Positions 8,857 through 17,335 of a DNA stretch of 64,000 nt are shown here, piece after piece. The first letter of the stretch is position 1. Each line of letters opens with the position of its first letter. The notes under the pieces were generated by a model, which searched no databases, was not told where the DNA came from, and was given only the letters and a program-made list of their open reading frames with translations. Position numbers and translations under genes: made by a program. Source of the stretch: Klebsiella sp. WP3-W18-ESBL-02 (GTDB lineage Bacteria; Pseudomonadota; Gammaproteobacteria; Enterobacterales; Enterobacteriaceae); assembly GCF_014168815.1 (NCBI RefSeq), contig NZ_AP021972.1:4960001-5024000 (forward strand), written 5' to 3'.

Positions 8857-9861
8857 TTAAATAAGAGACTGCGTCTCAGCAAAGCCGAAACGGATATTGG
8901 CACACTGCACGGCCTGTGCGGCGGCGCCTTTCAATAAGTTATCTTCGGTTGCTACCACGATCAGGTGTTCGCCCTGAACGGCAAAACCGATGTCGCAGAA
9001 CGGCAGGCCCACCACGTTTTTCAGCGCCGGAACGCCCTTCTCGTATAAACGCACCATCGGCTTGTCGCCGTAGGCCTGTTGTAAAGCGTCCGCCACCTGC
9101 GCCTGGCTTACGCCCGGTTTCAGACGGCAGGTAATGGTTTCCAGAATCCCACGCGGGAAGTTGCCCAGATGCGGGGTAAAAATCACCTCGGCGCCTAAAT
9201 GGCTGGCAATTTCCGGCTGATGGCGGTGGGTAAATACGCCGTACGGCTGCAGGCTAACTTCGCAGAAGCTGTTGGAGATCGCTGCTTTACGCCCAGCACC
9301 GCTCACGCCGCTGGTCGCATTGATCACCGGCCACTGAGAGAGATCCAGCAGATCGGCATCAATCAACGGTTTCAGGGAAAGCTGCGCCGCCGTGGGGTAG
9401 CAGCCCGGCACCGCGATAAGCGTTGCCTCTTTCAGTTTATCCGCGTTCCACTCCGCCAGACCGTACACCGCCTGCTCCAGCAGTTCGGGGTACTGATGGG
9501 TAAAACCGTAATATTTTTCGTAGAAGGCACCGTCATTGACGCGGAACGCCCCGGAGAGGTCGAACACCACGCAGCCCGCCGCGAGGAACTGCGGCGCCAG
9601 ATCGTGGCTGACTTCATGCGCGGTGGCGAGAAACACCACGTCTACGCCCGCGCTAAATTCGCTGATATCGGACATCGGCTGCAGCGGCAGATCGACAATC
9701 CCTTTTAACTGTGGATGCAAATCTGAGATTAACTTTCCTGCATCATTGCTTTGCGCTGAGACCGTCAAAGCGGTTATGTTCATATGAGGATGGCGATTCA
9801 CATAGGTCACAAGCTCTGCGCCAGCGTAGCCGCTCGCGCCCACAATCAGCGTATTCAACAT
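8857..9861 (-). CDS. argC: N-acetyl-gamma-glutamyl-phosphate reductase ArgC
   Basis: NADPH-dependent reduction of N-acetylglutamyl phosphate to the semialdehyde. It has 334 residues as in E. coli. The NADP-binding GASGYAG is at 8-14, the active-site Cys154 sits in AVPGCYPTAA, and FTPHLGNFPRGI lies in the C-terminal half. First gene of argCBH, divergent from argE, with the shared operator at 9949-9987. Expected to be repressed by ArgR plus arginine. Confidence 0.98.
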   Translation of the reverse strand: MLNTLIVGASGYAGAELVTYVNRHPHMNITALTVSAQSNDAGKLISDLHPQLKGIVDLPLQPMSDISEFSAGVDVVFLATAHEVSHDLAPQFLAAGCVVFDLSGAFRVNDGAFYEKYYGFTHQYPELLEQAVYGLAEWNADKLKEATLIAVPGCYPTAAQLSLKPLIDADLLDLSQWPVINATSGVSGAGRKAAISNSFCEVSLQPYGVFTHRHQPEIASHLGAEVIFTPHLGNFPRGILETITCRLKPGVSQAQVADALQQAYGDKPMVRLYEKGVPALKNVVGLPFCDIGFAVQGEHLIVVATEDNLLKGAAAQAVQCANIRFGFAETQSLI

Positions 9862-9948
9862 CGGGGCCGTTTACCTTCTTATGTCTGTTTGCCTGATTAA
9901 GCGTCGTCACTTCACCCTACCGTTGGTGGGTTTTCTTACGCCTAATGA

Positions 9949-9987
9949 TAATGTATTTTTATTCACAAATACTGCATGAATATTGAT
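9949..9987. promoter_or_regulatory. ArgR operator (two ARG boxes) between argC and argE
   Basis: Two adjacent 18-bp AT-rich imperfect palindromes, at 9949-9966 (TAATGTATTTTTATTCAC) and 9970-9987 (TACTGCATGAATATTGAT), are separated by 3 bp. Both fit the ARG-box pattern (TGAAT-like and ATTCA-like half-sites), and the 3-bp spacing is the usual one for a hexameric ArgR. Placement in the argE/argCBH divergent gap matches E. coli. Confidence 0.82.
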
Positions 9988-10014
9988 ACTATCACGACCC
10001 GAGGTGTGTCAACA

Positions 10015-11166
10015 ATGAAAAACAATTTACCACCATTTATCGAGATTTACCGTGCGTTGATCGCCACCCCGTCCATCAGCGCAACCGAAGAAGCGCTCGA
10101 TCAGAGTAATGCGTCTTTAATCACTCTGCTGGCAGACTGGTTCTCCTCTTTAGGCTTCAATGTTGAGGTGCAGCCGGTCCCCGGCACGCGCAATAAATTC
10201 AACCTGCTGGCCAGCACCGGCCACGGCGCGGGTGGGCTGCTGCTCGCCGGTCATACCGACACGGTACCGTTTGATGACGGGCGCTGGACTCGCGATCCGT
10301 TCACCCTGACCGAACACGACAACAAGCTCTACGGCCTCGGCACCGCCGACATGAAAGGTTTCTTCGCTTTTATTCTCGATGCGCTGCGTGATGTGGATGT
10401 GACGACGCTGAAAAAACCGCTGTACATTCTGGCAACGGCAGATGAAGAGACCAGCATGGCGGGGGCGCGTTACTTCTCCGAGTCCACCGAGCTCCGTCCT
10501 GACTGCGCCATCATCGGCGAGCCGACGTCCTTACAGCCGGTGCGCGCACACAAAGGCCATATGTCGAACGCCATTCGCGTGATGGGCCAGTCTGGCCACT
10601 CCAGCGATCCGGCGCGCGGCGTCAACGCGATTGAAATCATGCATGACGCCATTGGCCGCGTGATGCAGCTGCGCGATTCGCTAAAAGAACGCTATCACTA
10701 TGATGCCTTCACCGTGCCATACCCAACGCTAAACCTCGGCAGCATTCATGGTGGCGATGCCTCCAACCGCATCTGCGCCTGCTGTGAGCTGCACATGGAT
10801 ATCCGTCCGCTGCCGGGCATGACGCTGGGCGATCTCAACGGTCTGCTGGATGAAGCGCTCGAGCCGGTCAGCGCGCAGTGGCCTGGGCGCCTGACGGTCA
10901 GCGAACTGCACGCGCCTATCCCTGGCTACGAATGCCCGCCGGATCACCAGCTGGTTGAAGTGCTGGAAAAACTGCTCGGTACCAAAACCGACGTCGTGAA
11001 CTACTGCACCGAAGCGCCGTTTATCCAGACCCTGTGCCCGACAATCGTCCTCGGCCCGGGCTCGATCAACCAGGCACACCAACCGGACGAATACCTGGAA
11101 ACCCGCTTTATTAAGCCGACGCGCGAGTTAATTACCCAGGTGGTGCATCACTTCTGCTGGCACTAA
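10015..11166 (+). CDS. argE: Acetylornithine deacetylase ArgE
   Basis: Removes the acetyl group from N-acetylornithine to give ornithine; a zinc M20-family amidohydrolase. From the ATG at 10015 (MKNNLPPFIEIY) it is 383 residues, the E. coli length; a frame starting 13 codons upstream would run through the ARG boxes and is rejected. Metal and catalytic residues: His80 and Asp82 (GHTDTVPFDDG), Asp112 (GTADMKGF), Glu144 and Glu145 (ADEETS). The C-terminal PTRELITQVVHHFCWH matches E. coli. Divergent from argCBH. Confidence 0.98.
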   Translation: MKNNLPPFIEIYRALIATPSISATEEALDQSNASLITLLADWFSSLGFNVEVQPVPGTRNKFNLLASTGHGAGGLLLAGHTDTVPFDDGRWTRDPFTLTEHDNKLYGLGTADMKGFFAFILDALRDVDVTTLKKPLYILATADEETSMAGARYFSESTELRPDCAIIGEPTSLQPVRAHKGHMSNAIRVMGQSGHSSDPARGVNAIEIMHDAIGRVMQLRDSLKERYHYDAFTVPYPTLNLGSIHGGDASNRICACCELHMDIRPLPGMTLGDLNGLLDEALEPVSAQWPGRLTVSELHAPIPGYECPPDHQLVEVLEKLLGTKTDVVNYCTEAPFIQTLCPTIVLGPGSINQAHQPDEYLETRFIKPTRELITQVVHHFCWH

Positions 11167-11174
11167 TGAATCTT

Positions 11175-11246
11175 GCCCGGTGGCGCTACGCCAACCGGGC
11201 CTACCCCCGCCCGTAGGCCGGATAAGCGCAGCGCCATCCGGCATCT
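11175..11246. repeat. REP pair between argE and ppc
   Basis: Two inverted REP-like units, GCCCGGTGGCGCTACGCCAACCGGGCC and TAGGCCGGATAAGCGCAGCGCCATCCGGC, directly after the argE stop. The remaining sequence up to the ppc start at 11468 (about 220 bp) is AT-rich promoter DNA with no gene seen. Confidence 0.85.
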
Positions 11247-11467
11247 CTAAGCCGCGATCTCCCTCACATTTTCATAAGCATTCCTTATCTGGCACGAAGC
11301 GAATTAACTTTCGTAAATTGCCGCGATTTATTCGTTTGCTGAAGCGATTTCGCAGCAATTGACGTAAGGGTTTTTACGTGGCTTTATAAAAGAGGTGTCT
11401 TTATTCCGGCCTTTCGTTCCAAAGGGCGGGATATAACAAAATAAAATGAGATGGGGTGTCTGGGTTA

Positions 11468-14119
11468 ATGAACGAACAATATTCCGCGTTGCGTAGTAAT
11501 GTCAGTATGCTCGGTAAAGTGCTAGGCGATACCATCAAGGATGCGCTTGGTGAGAACATTCTTGACCGTGTAGAAACGATCCGTAAGTTGTCCAAATCTT
11601 CTCGTGCGGGCAACGAAGCCAATCGCCAGGAGCTGCTCAGCACGCTGCAGAACCTGTCTAACGATGAACTGCTGCCGGTCGCCCGCGCGTTCAGCCAGTT
11701 CCTTAACCTGGCCAACACCGCCGAACAGTACCACAGCATTTCGCCGAAAGGCGAAGCGGCAAGCAACCCGGAAGTGATTGCCCGCACTCTACGCAAACTC
11801 AAAGACCAACCCGATCTCAACGAAACCACCATTAAACAGGCGGTTGAATCCCTGTCACTGGAGCTGGTGCTGACTGCCCACCCAACCGAAATCACGCGTC
11901 GTACGCTGATTCACAAGATGGGTGAAATCAACAACTGCTTGAAACAGCTCGATAATAACGATATTGCCGACTACGAACGCAACCAGATTATGCGCCGCCT
12001 GCGCCAGCTGATTGCCCAGTCATGGCATACGGATGAAATTCGTAAGCATCGTCCAAGCCCGGTTGATGAAGCAAAATGGGGCTTTGCGGTGGTTGAAAAC
12101 AGCCTATGGGAAGGCGTGCCTAACTATCTGCGCGAACTTAACGAACAGCTCGAAGAGAACCTTGGCTATCGCCTGCCGGTCGACTTCGTTCCGGTACGCT
12201 TTACCTCCTGGATGGGCGGCGACCGCGACGGCAACCCGAACGTCACCGCAGAAATTACCCGTCACGTCCTGCTGTTAAGTCGCTGGAAAGCCACCGACCT
12301 GTTCCTGAAAGATATTCAGGTGCTGATCTCCGAGCTGTCGATGGTGGAATGCACCGACGAGCTGCGCGAGCTGGTTGGCGAAGAAGGCGCAACCGAACCG
12401 TACCGCTACCTGATGAAAACCCTGCGCAGTCAGTTGATGGCCACCCAGGCCTGGCTGGAAGCGCGTCTCAAAGGCCAGCGTCTGCCAAAACCGGCGGGCC
12501 TGATCAGCCAGAACGAACAGCTGTGGGACCCGCTGTACGCCTGTTATAAATCACTACAGGCCTGCGGTATGGGCATTATCGCCAACGGCGAACTGCTCGA
12601 CACCCTGCGTCGTGTGAAGTGTTTTGGCGTCCCGCTGGTACGTATTGACGTCCGCCAGGAAAGCACCCGTCATACCGAAGCGCTGGGCGAGCTCACCCGC
12701 TACCTCGGCATTGGCGACTATGAAAGCTGGTCTGAAGCCGACAAACAGGCATTCCTGATCCGTGAACTGAATTCTAAGCGTCCGCTGCTGCCACGCAGCT
12801 GGGAGCCGAGCAACGATACCCTCGAAGTGCTCAAAACCTGTAAAGCGATCGTCGACGCGCCGCAGGGTTCCGTCGCCGCTTACGTGATCTCAATGGCCAA
12901 AACGCCGTCCGACGTGCTGGCGGTTCATCTGCTGCTGAAAGAAGCCGGGATCACCTTCGCACTGCCGGTCGCTCCGCTGTTCGAAACGCTGGACGACCTG
13001 AACAACGCCGATGACGTGATGACCCAGTTGCTCAACATCGACTGGTATCGCGGCTTCATTCAGGGCAAACAGATGGTGATGATTGGCTATTCCGACTCCG
13101 CAAAAGATGCGGGCGTAATGGCAGCCTCCTGGGCGCAATATCAGGCACAGGACGCATTGATCAAAACCTGCGAAAAAGCAGGCATTGAGCTGACGCTGTT
13201 CCACGGCCGCGGCGGTTCTATCGGGCGCGGCGGCGCGCCGGCCCATGCCGCGCTGCTGTCACAGCCGCCGGGGAGCCTGAAAGGCGGCCTGCGCGTGACG
13301 GAACAGGGCGAAATGATCCGTTTCAAATACGGTCTGCCGGAAGTCACCGTCAGCAGCCTGTCGCTGTATACCAGCGCTATTCTGGAAGCAAACCTGCTGC
13401 CGCCGCCGGAGCCAAAAGAAGAATGGCGCGGCATTATGGACGAGCTGTCCGACATCTCGTGCGAGATGTACCGCGGCTACGTGCGTGAAAACAAAGATTT
13501 CGTGCCTTACTTCCGTTCCGCTACGCCGGAGCAAGAGCTGGGTAAACTGCCGCTGGGTTCTCGTCCGGCCAAACGACGTCCGACCGGCGGCGTTGAATCT
13601 CTGCGAGCCATTCCGTGGATCTTTGCCTGGACGCAAAACCGCCTGATGCTGCCCGCCTGGCTGGGTGCCGGTGCCGCGCTGCAAAAAGTGGTGGAAGACG
13701 GTAAGCAAAACGCGCTGGAAACGATGTGCCGCGACTGGCCGTTCTTCTCTACCCGTCTGGGTATGCTGGAAATGGTCTACTCGAAGGCGGACCTGTGGCT
13801 GGCGGAATACTACGATCAGCGTCTGGTGAAACCTGAGCTGTGGGCGCTGGGCGCCGAGCTGCGCGAGCAGCTGGAAGCCGATATCAAAGTGGTACTGGAT
13901 ATCGCTAACGATGCACACCTGATGGCCGATCTGCCATGGATCGCCGAATCTATCCAGCTACGTAACATCTATACCGACCCGCTGAACGTCCTGCAGGCCG
14001 AACTGCTGCATCGCTCGCGTAAAGCGGAAGAAGCAGGTCTGGAACCAGACCATAACGTCGAACAGGCGCTGATGGTCACCATCGCCGGCGTCGCGGCGGG
14101 TATGCGTAACACCGGTTAA
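11468..14119 (+). CDS. ppc: Phosphoenolpyruvate carboxylase Ppc
   Basis: Carboxylates phosphoenolpyruvate to oxaloacetate, the main anaplerotic reaction on sugars; allosterically activated by acetyl-CoA and inhibited by aspartate. From the ATG at 11468 (MNEQYSALRSN) it is 883 residues, equal to E. coli. The catalytic His is in LVLTAHPTEITRRT near residue 138, with FTSWMGGDRDGNPNVT near 245, the Lys-containing MIGYSDSAKDAGV near 540-552, the glycine loop HGRGGSIGRGGAPAH near 579-593, and the conserved C-terminus GMRNTG. Confidence 0.99.
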   Translation: MNEQYSALRSNVSMLGKVLGDTIKDALGENILDRVETIRKLSKSSRAGNEANRQELLSTLQNLSNDELLPVARAFSQFLNLANTAEQYHSISPKGEAASNPEVIARTLRKLKDQPDLNETTIKQAVESLSLELVLTAHPTEITRRTLIHKMGEINNCLKQLDNNDIADYERNQIMRRLRQLIAQSWHTDEIRKHRPSPVDEAKWGFAVVENSLWEGVPNYLRELNEQLEENLGYRLPVDFVPVRFTSWMGGDRDGNPNVTAEITRHVLLLSRWKATDLFLKDIQVLISELSMVECTDELRELVGEEGATEPYRYLMKTLRSQLMATQAWLEARLKGQRLPKPAGLISQNEQLWDPLYACYKSLQACGMGIIANGELLDTLRRVKCFGVPLVRIDVRQESTRHTEALGELTRYLGIGDYESWSEADKQAFLIRELNSKRPLLPRSWEPSNDTLEVLKTCKAIVDAPQGSVAAYVISMAKTPSDVLAVHLLLKEAGITFALPVAPLFETLDDLNNADDVMTQLLNIDWYRGFIQGKQMVMIGYSDSAKDAGVMAASWAQYQAQDALIKTCEKAGIELTLFHGRGGSIGRGGAPAHAALLSQPPGSLKGGLRVTEQGEMIRFKYGLPEVTVSSLSLYTSAILEANLLPPPEPKEEWRGIMDELSDISCEMYRGYVRENKDFVPYFRSATPEQELGKLPLGSRPAKRRPTGGVESLRAIPWIFAWTQNRLMLPAWLGAGAALQKVVEDGKQNALETMCRDWPFFSTRLGMLEMVYSKADLWLAEYYDQRLVKPELWALGAELREQLEADIKVVLDIANDAHLMADLPWIAESIQLRNIYTDPLNVLQAELLHRSRKAEEAGLEPDHNVEQALMVTIAGVAAGMRNTG

Positions 14120-14127
14120 TTCCGCGT

Positions 14128-14222
14128 ACGTTGCCGGAAGGCGCTGCGCTTATCGGGCCTACGTGGATTGCCGACATCCTTTGTAGGCCGGATAAGTCGC
14201 TTGCGACGCCATCCGGCACCGC
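14128..14222. repeat. REP pair downstream of ppc
   Basis: Inverted REP units GCCGGAAGGCGCTGCGCTTATCGGGCC and TAGGCCGGATAAGTCGCTTGCGACGCC... lie between the ppc stop and the terminator. In E. coli the gene cptA (yijP) lies next to ppc; here only this repeat and a terminator are found. Confidence 0.85.
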
Positions 14223-14248
14223 GCCAACAGGTTTGTCAGCAATCTGAA

Positions 14249-14276
14249 AAGGCCACATTCTTTGTGGCCTTTTTTT
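14249..14276 (+). terminator. Rho-independent terminator after ppc
   Basis: AAGGCCACA-TTCTT-TGTGGCCTT stem followed by a T run, 130 bp past the ppc stop codon and 50 bp before the yijO start. A strong canonical hairpin. Confidence 0.9.
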
Positions 14277-14324
14277 ATCCCCTCGGTTAAGGTTTCTTCG
14301 TTGTTCATCACGACAGGGAGCCTC

Positions 14325-15173
14325 ATGTTTTACGACATCAATCCGCTGCTTTCCCAGATTGCTTCCGGCATTACGCCACTGCAAAAAATTCATTTCGCGG
14401 TTAACCACACGCCTTTGCCAGAAATGGCGTTTAAGGTCGATTTTCCGCGTCTGGAGATCCTGCTGGAGGGGCAGCTCGCCGACGCAGGGCTGGGTGATGA
14501 CGCCCCCTGCATGAACGCGCTCGAGGCGCTTTACGTACCTGCGGGCGGCTGGAACTTTCCCCAGTGGCAGTCCTCCGCCACCACCCTCAGCATCCTGTTT
14601 GGCAAGCAACAGCTGGGCTTTAGCGTTCAGCAGTGGGACGGCATGCGGTTGCAAAACCTCGCAAAACAGCACGTCGCCCGTCGCGGGCCACGCATTGGCT
14701 CTTTCCTGCTGCAAACCATGAGCGAAATCCAGATGCAGCCGCAGGAACAGCAAACCGCCCGGCTGATTGCCACCAGCCTGGTCAGCCACTGTGCCGACCT
14801 GCTCAGCAGCCAGATCCAAACTGCCTCACGCAGCCAGGCGCTATTCGATGCGATTCGCGAGTATATTGATACCCATTTTGCCGAGCCGCTCACCCGTGAA
14901 TCGGTAGCGCAAGCGTTCTATATTTCGCCAAACTATCTGTCACACCTGTTCCAGAAAAGCGGCATTATGGGGTTTAATGAATACCTCAATCATACCCGCC
15001 TGGAGCACGCCAGGCGGCTATTGAAGGGGTATGATTTAAAGGTCAAAGAGATTGCCCACGCCTGCGGATTTATAGACAGCAATTACTTCTGCCGACTGTT
15101 TCGCAAAAACACCGCGCGCTCGCCGTCGGAGTACCGCCGCCAGTACCACAGCCAACTGACTATGTCAGAATAA
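14325..15173 (+). CDS. yijO: AraC-family transcriptional regulator YijO
   Basis: 282 residues from the ATG at 14325 (MFYDINPLLSQI), preceded by an AGGGAG ribosome site; the frame can be extended upstream through the terminator stem but that is unlikely. The N-terminal cupin-like part contains LYVPAGGWNFPQW. The C-terminal AraC double helix-turn-helix lies at about 180-275 (AQAFYISPNYLSHLFQK and IAHACGFIDSNYFCRLFRK). It points convergently into frwD and overlaps its 3' end by 14 bp. Adjacent to the fructose-like PTS genes, which it may control; target not known. Confidence 0.93.
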   Translation: MFYDINPLLSQIASGITPLQKIHFAVNHTPLPEMAFKVDFPRLEILLEGQLADAGLGDDAPCMNALEALYVPAGGWNFPQWQSSATTLSILFGKQQLGFSVQQWDGMRLQNLAKQHVARRGPRIGSFLLQTMSEIQMQPQEQQTARLIATSLVSHCADLLSSQIQTASRSQALFDAIREYIDTHFAEPLTRESVAQAFYISPNYLSHLFQKSGIMGFNEYLNHTRLEHARRLLKGYDLKVKEIAHACGFIDSNYFCRLFRKNTARSPSEYRRQYHSQLTMSE

Positions 15174-15516
15174 TATGCGTCTGCTGCGGCGCGGAAAGCA
15201 GCTTACGCACCGCGCTCATGACCTTCTGCGGCTCGCGTAAAAAGGCGCTGATGCCTGATTGTACATAGCGGCTTTGCGTAAAACGATCGCTGCCGTTCAG
15301 TTCAATATCGGTAATCAACAGCACGGCATCGGCGCGGCGGATATCCTCTTCCGTAAGCGCATTTTCAATCCCCAGCGCGCCCTGGGTTTCAATTTTTATC
15401 GTCCACTTTTCCTGCTGACAGAGCTTTTCCAGACGTTCAGCCGCCATATAGGTATGGGCCACGCCGCTTACGCAAGCGGTTACCGCCACTAACATTCGTC
15501 CGCTCGTTGCCGCCAT
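15160..15516 (-). CDS. frwD: Fructose-like PTS EIIB component FrwD
   Basis: 118 residues from the ATG at 15516 (MAATSGRMLVAVTACVSG). PTS fructose-family EIIB: the phosphorylatable Cys15 is in TACVSGVAHTYMAAERLE, and KIETQGALGIENALTEEDI follows. The C-terminal extension LREPQKVMSAVRKLLSAPQQTHI is typical of FrwD rather than FrwB. It would accept phosphate from an EIIA domain and pass it to sugar entering through FrwC. In E. coli pflD and pflC lie between frwB and frwD; here they are directly adjacent. Confidence 0.93.
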   Translation of the reverse strand: MAATSGRMLVAVTACVSGVAHTYMAAERLEKLCQQEKWTIKIETQGALGIENALTEEDIRRADAVLLITDIELNGSDRFTQSRYVQSGISAFLREPQKVMSAVRKLLSAPQQTHIILT

Positions 15517-15606
15517 CGTCCCCTCCTTGCAGAAAATAAACGCTGGCGGGCGCAAAAATCTTTCGCGCCCGCCAGTCTGTCGGTACCTATGGTATCGAGG
15601 TTATGC

Positions 15607-15927
15607 TTAGGCGCTCTGCGCTAAGTGTGCCTCAATTTTATTCATAATAGCGTCAGCACGCTTCACTGCGTCGCTAATATTCACCCGCACAATGGTTTTA
15701 CCGGCAAAGCGCTCTTCAAACTTAATGCCGATATCCTTGGTCAGAATCACCATATCTGCTGCCGCCACATCGCTCTGCGTCAGCTCATTTTCCTGACCAA
15801 TCGACCCCTGTGTTTCGACCTTCACGTTCCAGCCCTTTGATTTCGCCGCGCTTTCCAGCGCTTCTGCGGCCATGTACGTGTGTGCTACGCCGGAAGGACA
15901 GGCCGTTACCGCAATAATATTGGTCAT
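15607..15927 (-). CDS. frwB: Fructose-like PTS EIIB component FrwB
   Basis: 106 residues, same length as E. coli FrwB. Phosphorylatable Cys10 sits in VTACPSGVAHTYMAAEALE; the conserved KVETQGSIGQENELT and KFEERFAGKTIVRVNISDAVKRAD follow. It lies 17 bp downstream of frwC on the same strand and serves as the EIIB partner of that permease. The transported sugar is not established; fructose-like by homology. Confidence 0.95.
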   Translation of the reverse strand: MTNIIAVTACPSGVAHTYMAAEALESAAKSKGWNVKVETQGSIGQENELTQSDVAAADMVILTKDIGIKFEERFAGKTIVRVNISDAVKRADAIMNKIEAHLAQSA

Positions 15928-15944
15928 AATCTCTACCTTCTCAA

Positions 15945-17024
15945 TCAGTTAATTTCGAAATCTAAATCCAGGTCGTCTTCTTTTTCGACCGTCGCTTTTT
16001 TGTTCTTACGTGCCAGACTCTTCAGCAGGTTGACGCTGACGGCGGTGACGACCGCCCCTACCACAATTGCCAGCAGATAACCCAGCTTGCCCTCCACCAC
16101 CGGCAGGACAATCAAACCGCCCCAGCCGGCGTAGCACTGCGCGCCCATTAACGCCGCAGTTACCGCACCACAAACGGAGCCCAGCATGATTGACGGGATA
16201 ACGCGCAGCGGGTCGGCGGCGGCGAACGGAATCGCCCCTTCGGTCACGCCCACGCAGCCCATCACCAGCGCCGCTTTACCGGCTTCACGTTCTTCATTAT
16301 TGAAATTCTTACGGTTAATCAGCGTCGCCAGCCCCAGACCCAGCGGCGGCACGCAGATCCCCACCGCGGCAATCGCCACCACGGTATACACCCCCTGCGA
16401 CACGCAGATCAGCATGAAGGCGTAGGCGACTTTATTCACCGGGCCGCCCATATCGAACGCCAGCATCAGGCCCATGATCACCGCCAGCACGACGATACTG
16501 CCCTGCTGCATCCCTTGCAGCCAGTGGGTCAGACTGGTGGTCAGCAGACCAACCGGTTCACCCAGCCCCCACATCATGACCCCTGCGGTAATGAAGGTGC
16601 CGGCGATAGGAATCACGAAGATAGGCATCACCGAGCGCAACACTTTGTGCACCGGAATTTTCTTCAGGTAATAGACGACGATACCGCCGATAATCCCGGC
16701 GATCAGCGCGCCAAAGAAGCCCGCACCAAAGCTGTTGCCCACCCATGCGCCGATGGCGCACGGTGCCAGCGCGGAGCGCTCGGCGATGGAGTAACCGATA
16801 TAGGCCGCGAGGAATGGCACCATCAGCGTCAGGCCCGCGACGCCAATATCAAACAACTTTTTCAGGTTAGGATCGGTAGCAGCATCCGGTACGGCCCCCT
16901 TGCCGTACAGCATGACGGAGACCGCCAGCAAAATGCCGCCCGCAACCACAAACGGGATCATATGCGACACGCCAGTCATTAAGTGCTGACGGGTGTTTTT
17001 GAGTATGTGCACCAATTCTTTCAT
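15945..17024 (-). CDS. frwC: Fructose-like PTS EIIC permease FrwC
   Basis: Inner-membrane sugar channel of 359 residues, the E. coli length, with about eight to ten hydrophobic segments. Diagnostic stretches are GVSHMIPFVVAGGILLA near 20, WVGNSFGAGFFGALIAGIIGG, FDMGGPVNKVAY and GVTEGAIPFAAADPLRV (fructose-family EIIC). First gene of the frwC-frwB-frwD unit, divergent from ptsA, which supplies EI, HPr and EIIA domains, so the cluster encodes a nearly complete private phosphorelay. Confidence 0.95.
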   Translation of the reverse strand: MKELVHILKNTRQHLMTGVSHMIPFVVAGGILLAVSVMLYGKGAVPDAATDPNLKKLFDIGVAGLTLMVPFLAAYIGYSIAERSALAPCAIGAWVGNSFGAGFFGALIAGIIGGIVVYYLKKIPVHKVLRSVMPIFVIPIAGTFITAGVMMWGLGEPVGLLTTSLTHWLQGMQQGSIVVLAVIMGLMLAFDMGGPVNKVAYAFMLICVSQGVYTVVAIAAVGICVPPLGLGLATLINRKNFNNEEREAGKAALVMGCVGVTEGAIPFAAADPLRVIPSIMLGSVCGAVTAALMGAQCYAGWGGLIVLPVVEGKLGYLLAIVVGAVVTAVSVNLLKSLARKNKKATVEKEDDLDLDFEIN

Positions 17025-17198
17025 CAGTCGCTCCTGGGCTTCTTTGGCCCATGTCCATTAAGGTGTTGTGACAAACAATAGGCAATTGGCGACGGGGCAG
17101 ACAGTGGATAAAAAGTGCATTTACTGGATTTTTGTAATGTCAGAAGAAAAATGCGAGCGACCTCAAAAGTTCACCCGCTTCCCTTCTTTATAGGGGAA

Positions 17199-17223
17199 GA
17201 GAGCAACCTGTGAGGTTGCTCTC
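17199..17223. other. Perfect 11-bp inverted repeat in the frwC-ptsA divergent gap
   Basis: GAGAGCAACCT-GTG-AGGTTGCTCTC: a perfect 11-bp stem with a 3-nt loop, 113 bp before the ptsA start. There is no strong T run on either side, so it could be an operator or an RNA leader hairpin rather than a terminator. The rest of the 311-bp gap shows no gene. Confidence 0.6.
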
Positions 17224-17335
17224 ATTTTCCAGCAGACCATACATTTGTCCAGTTTTTGGCATAATTGTCAGATAGCGATGCCGATGGCAAGCCCCCTATT
17301 CTGTTGCCTATAACGAATGATTGGGAGAGAAGGCT

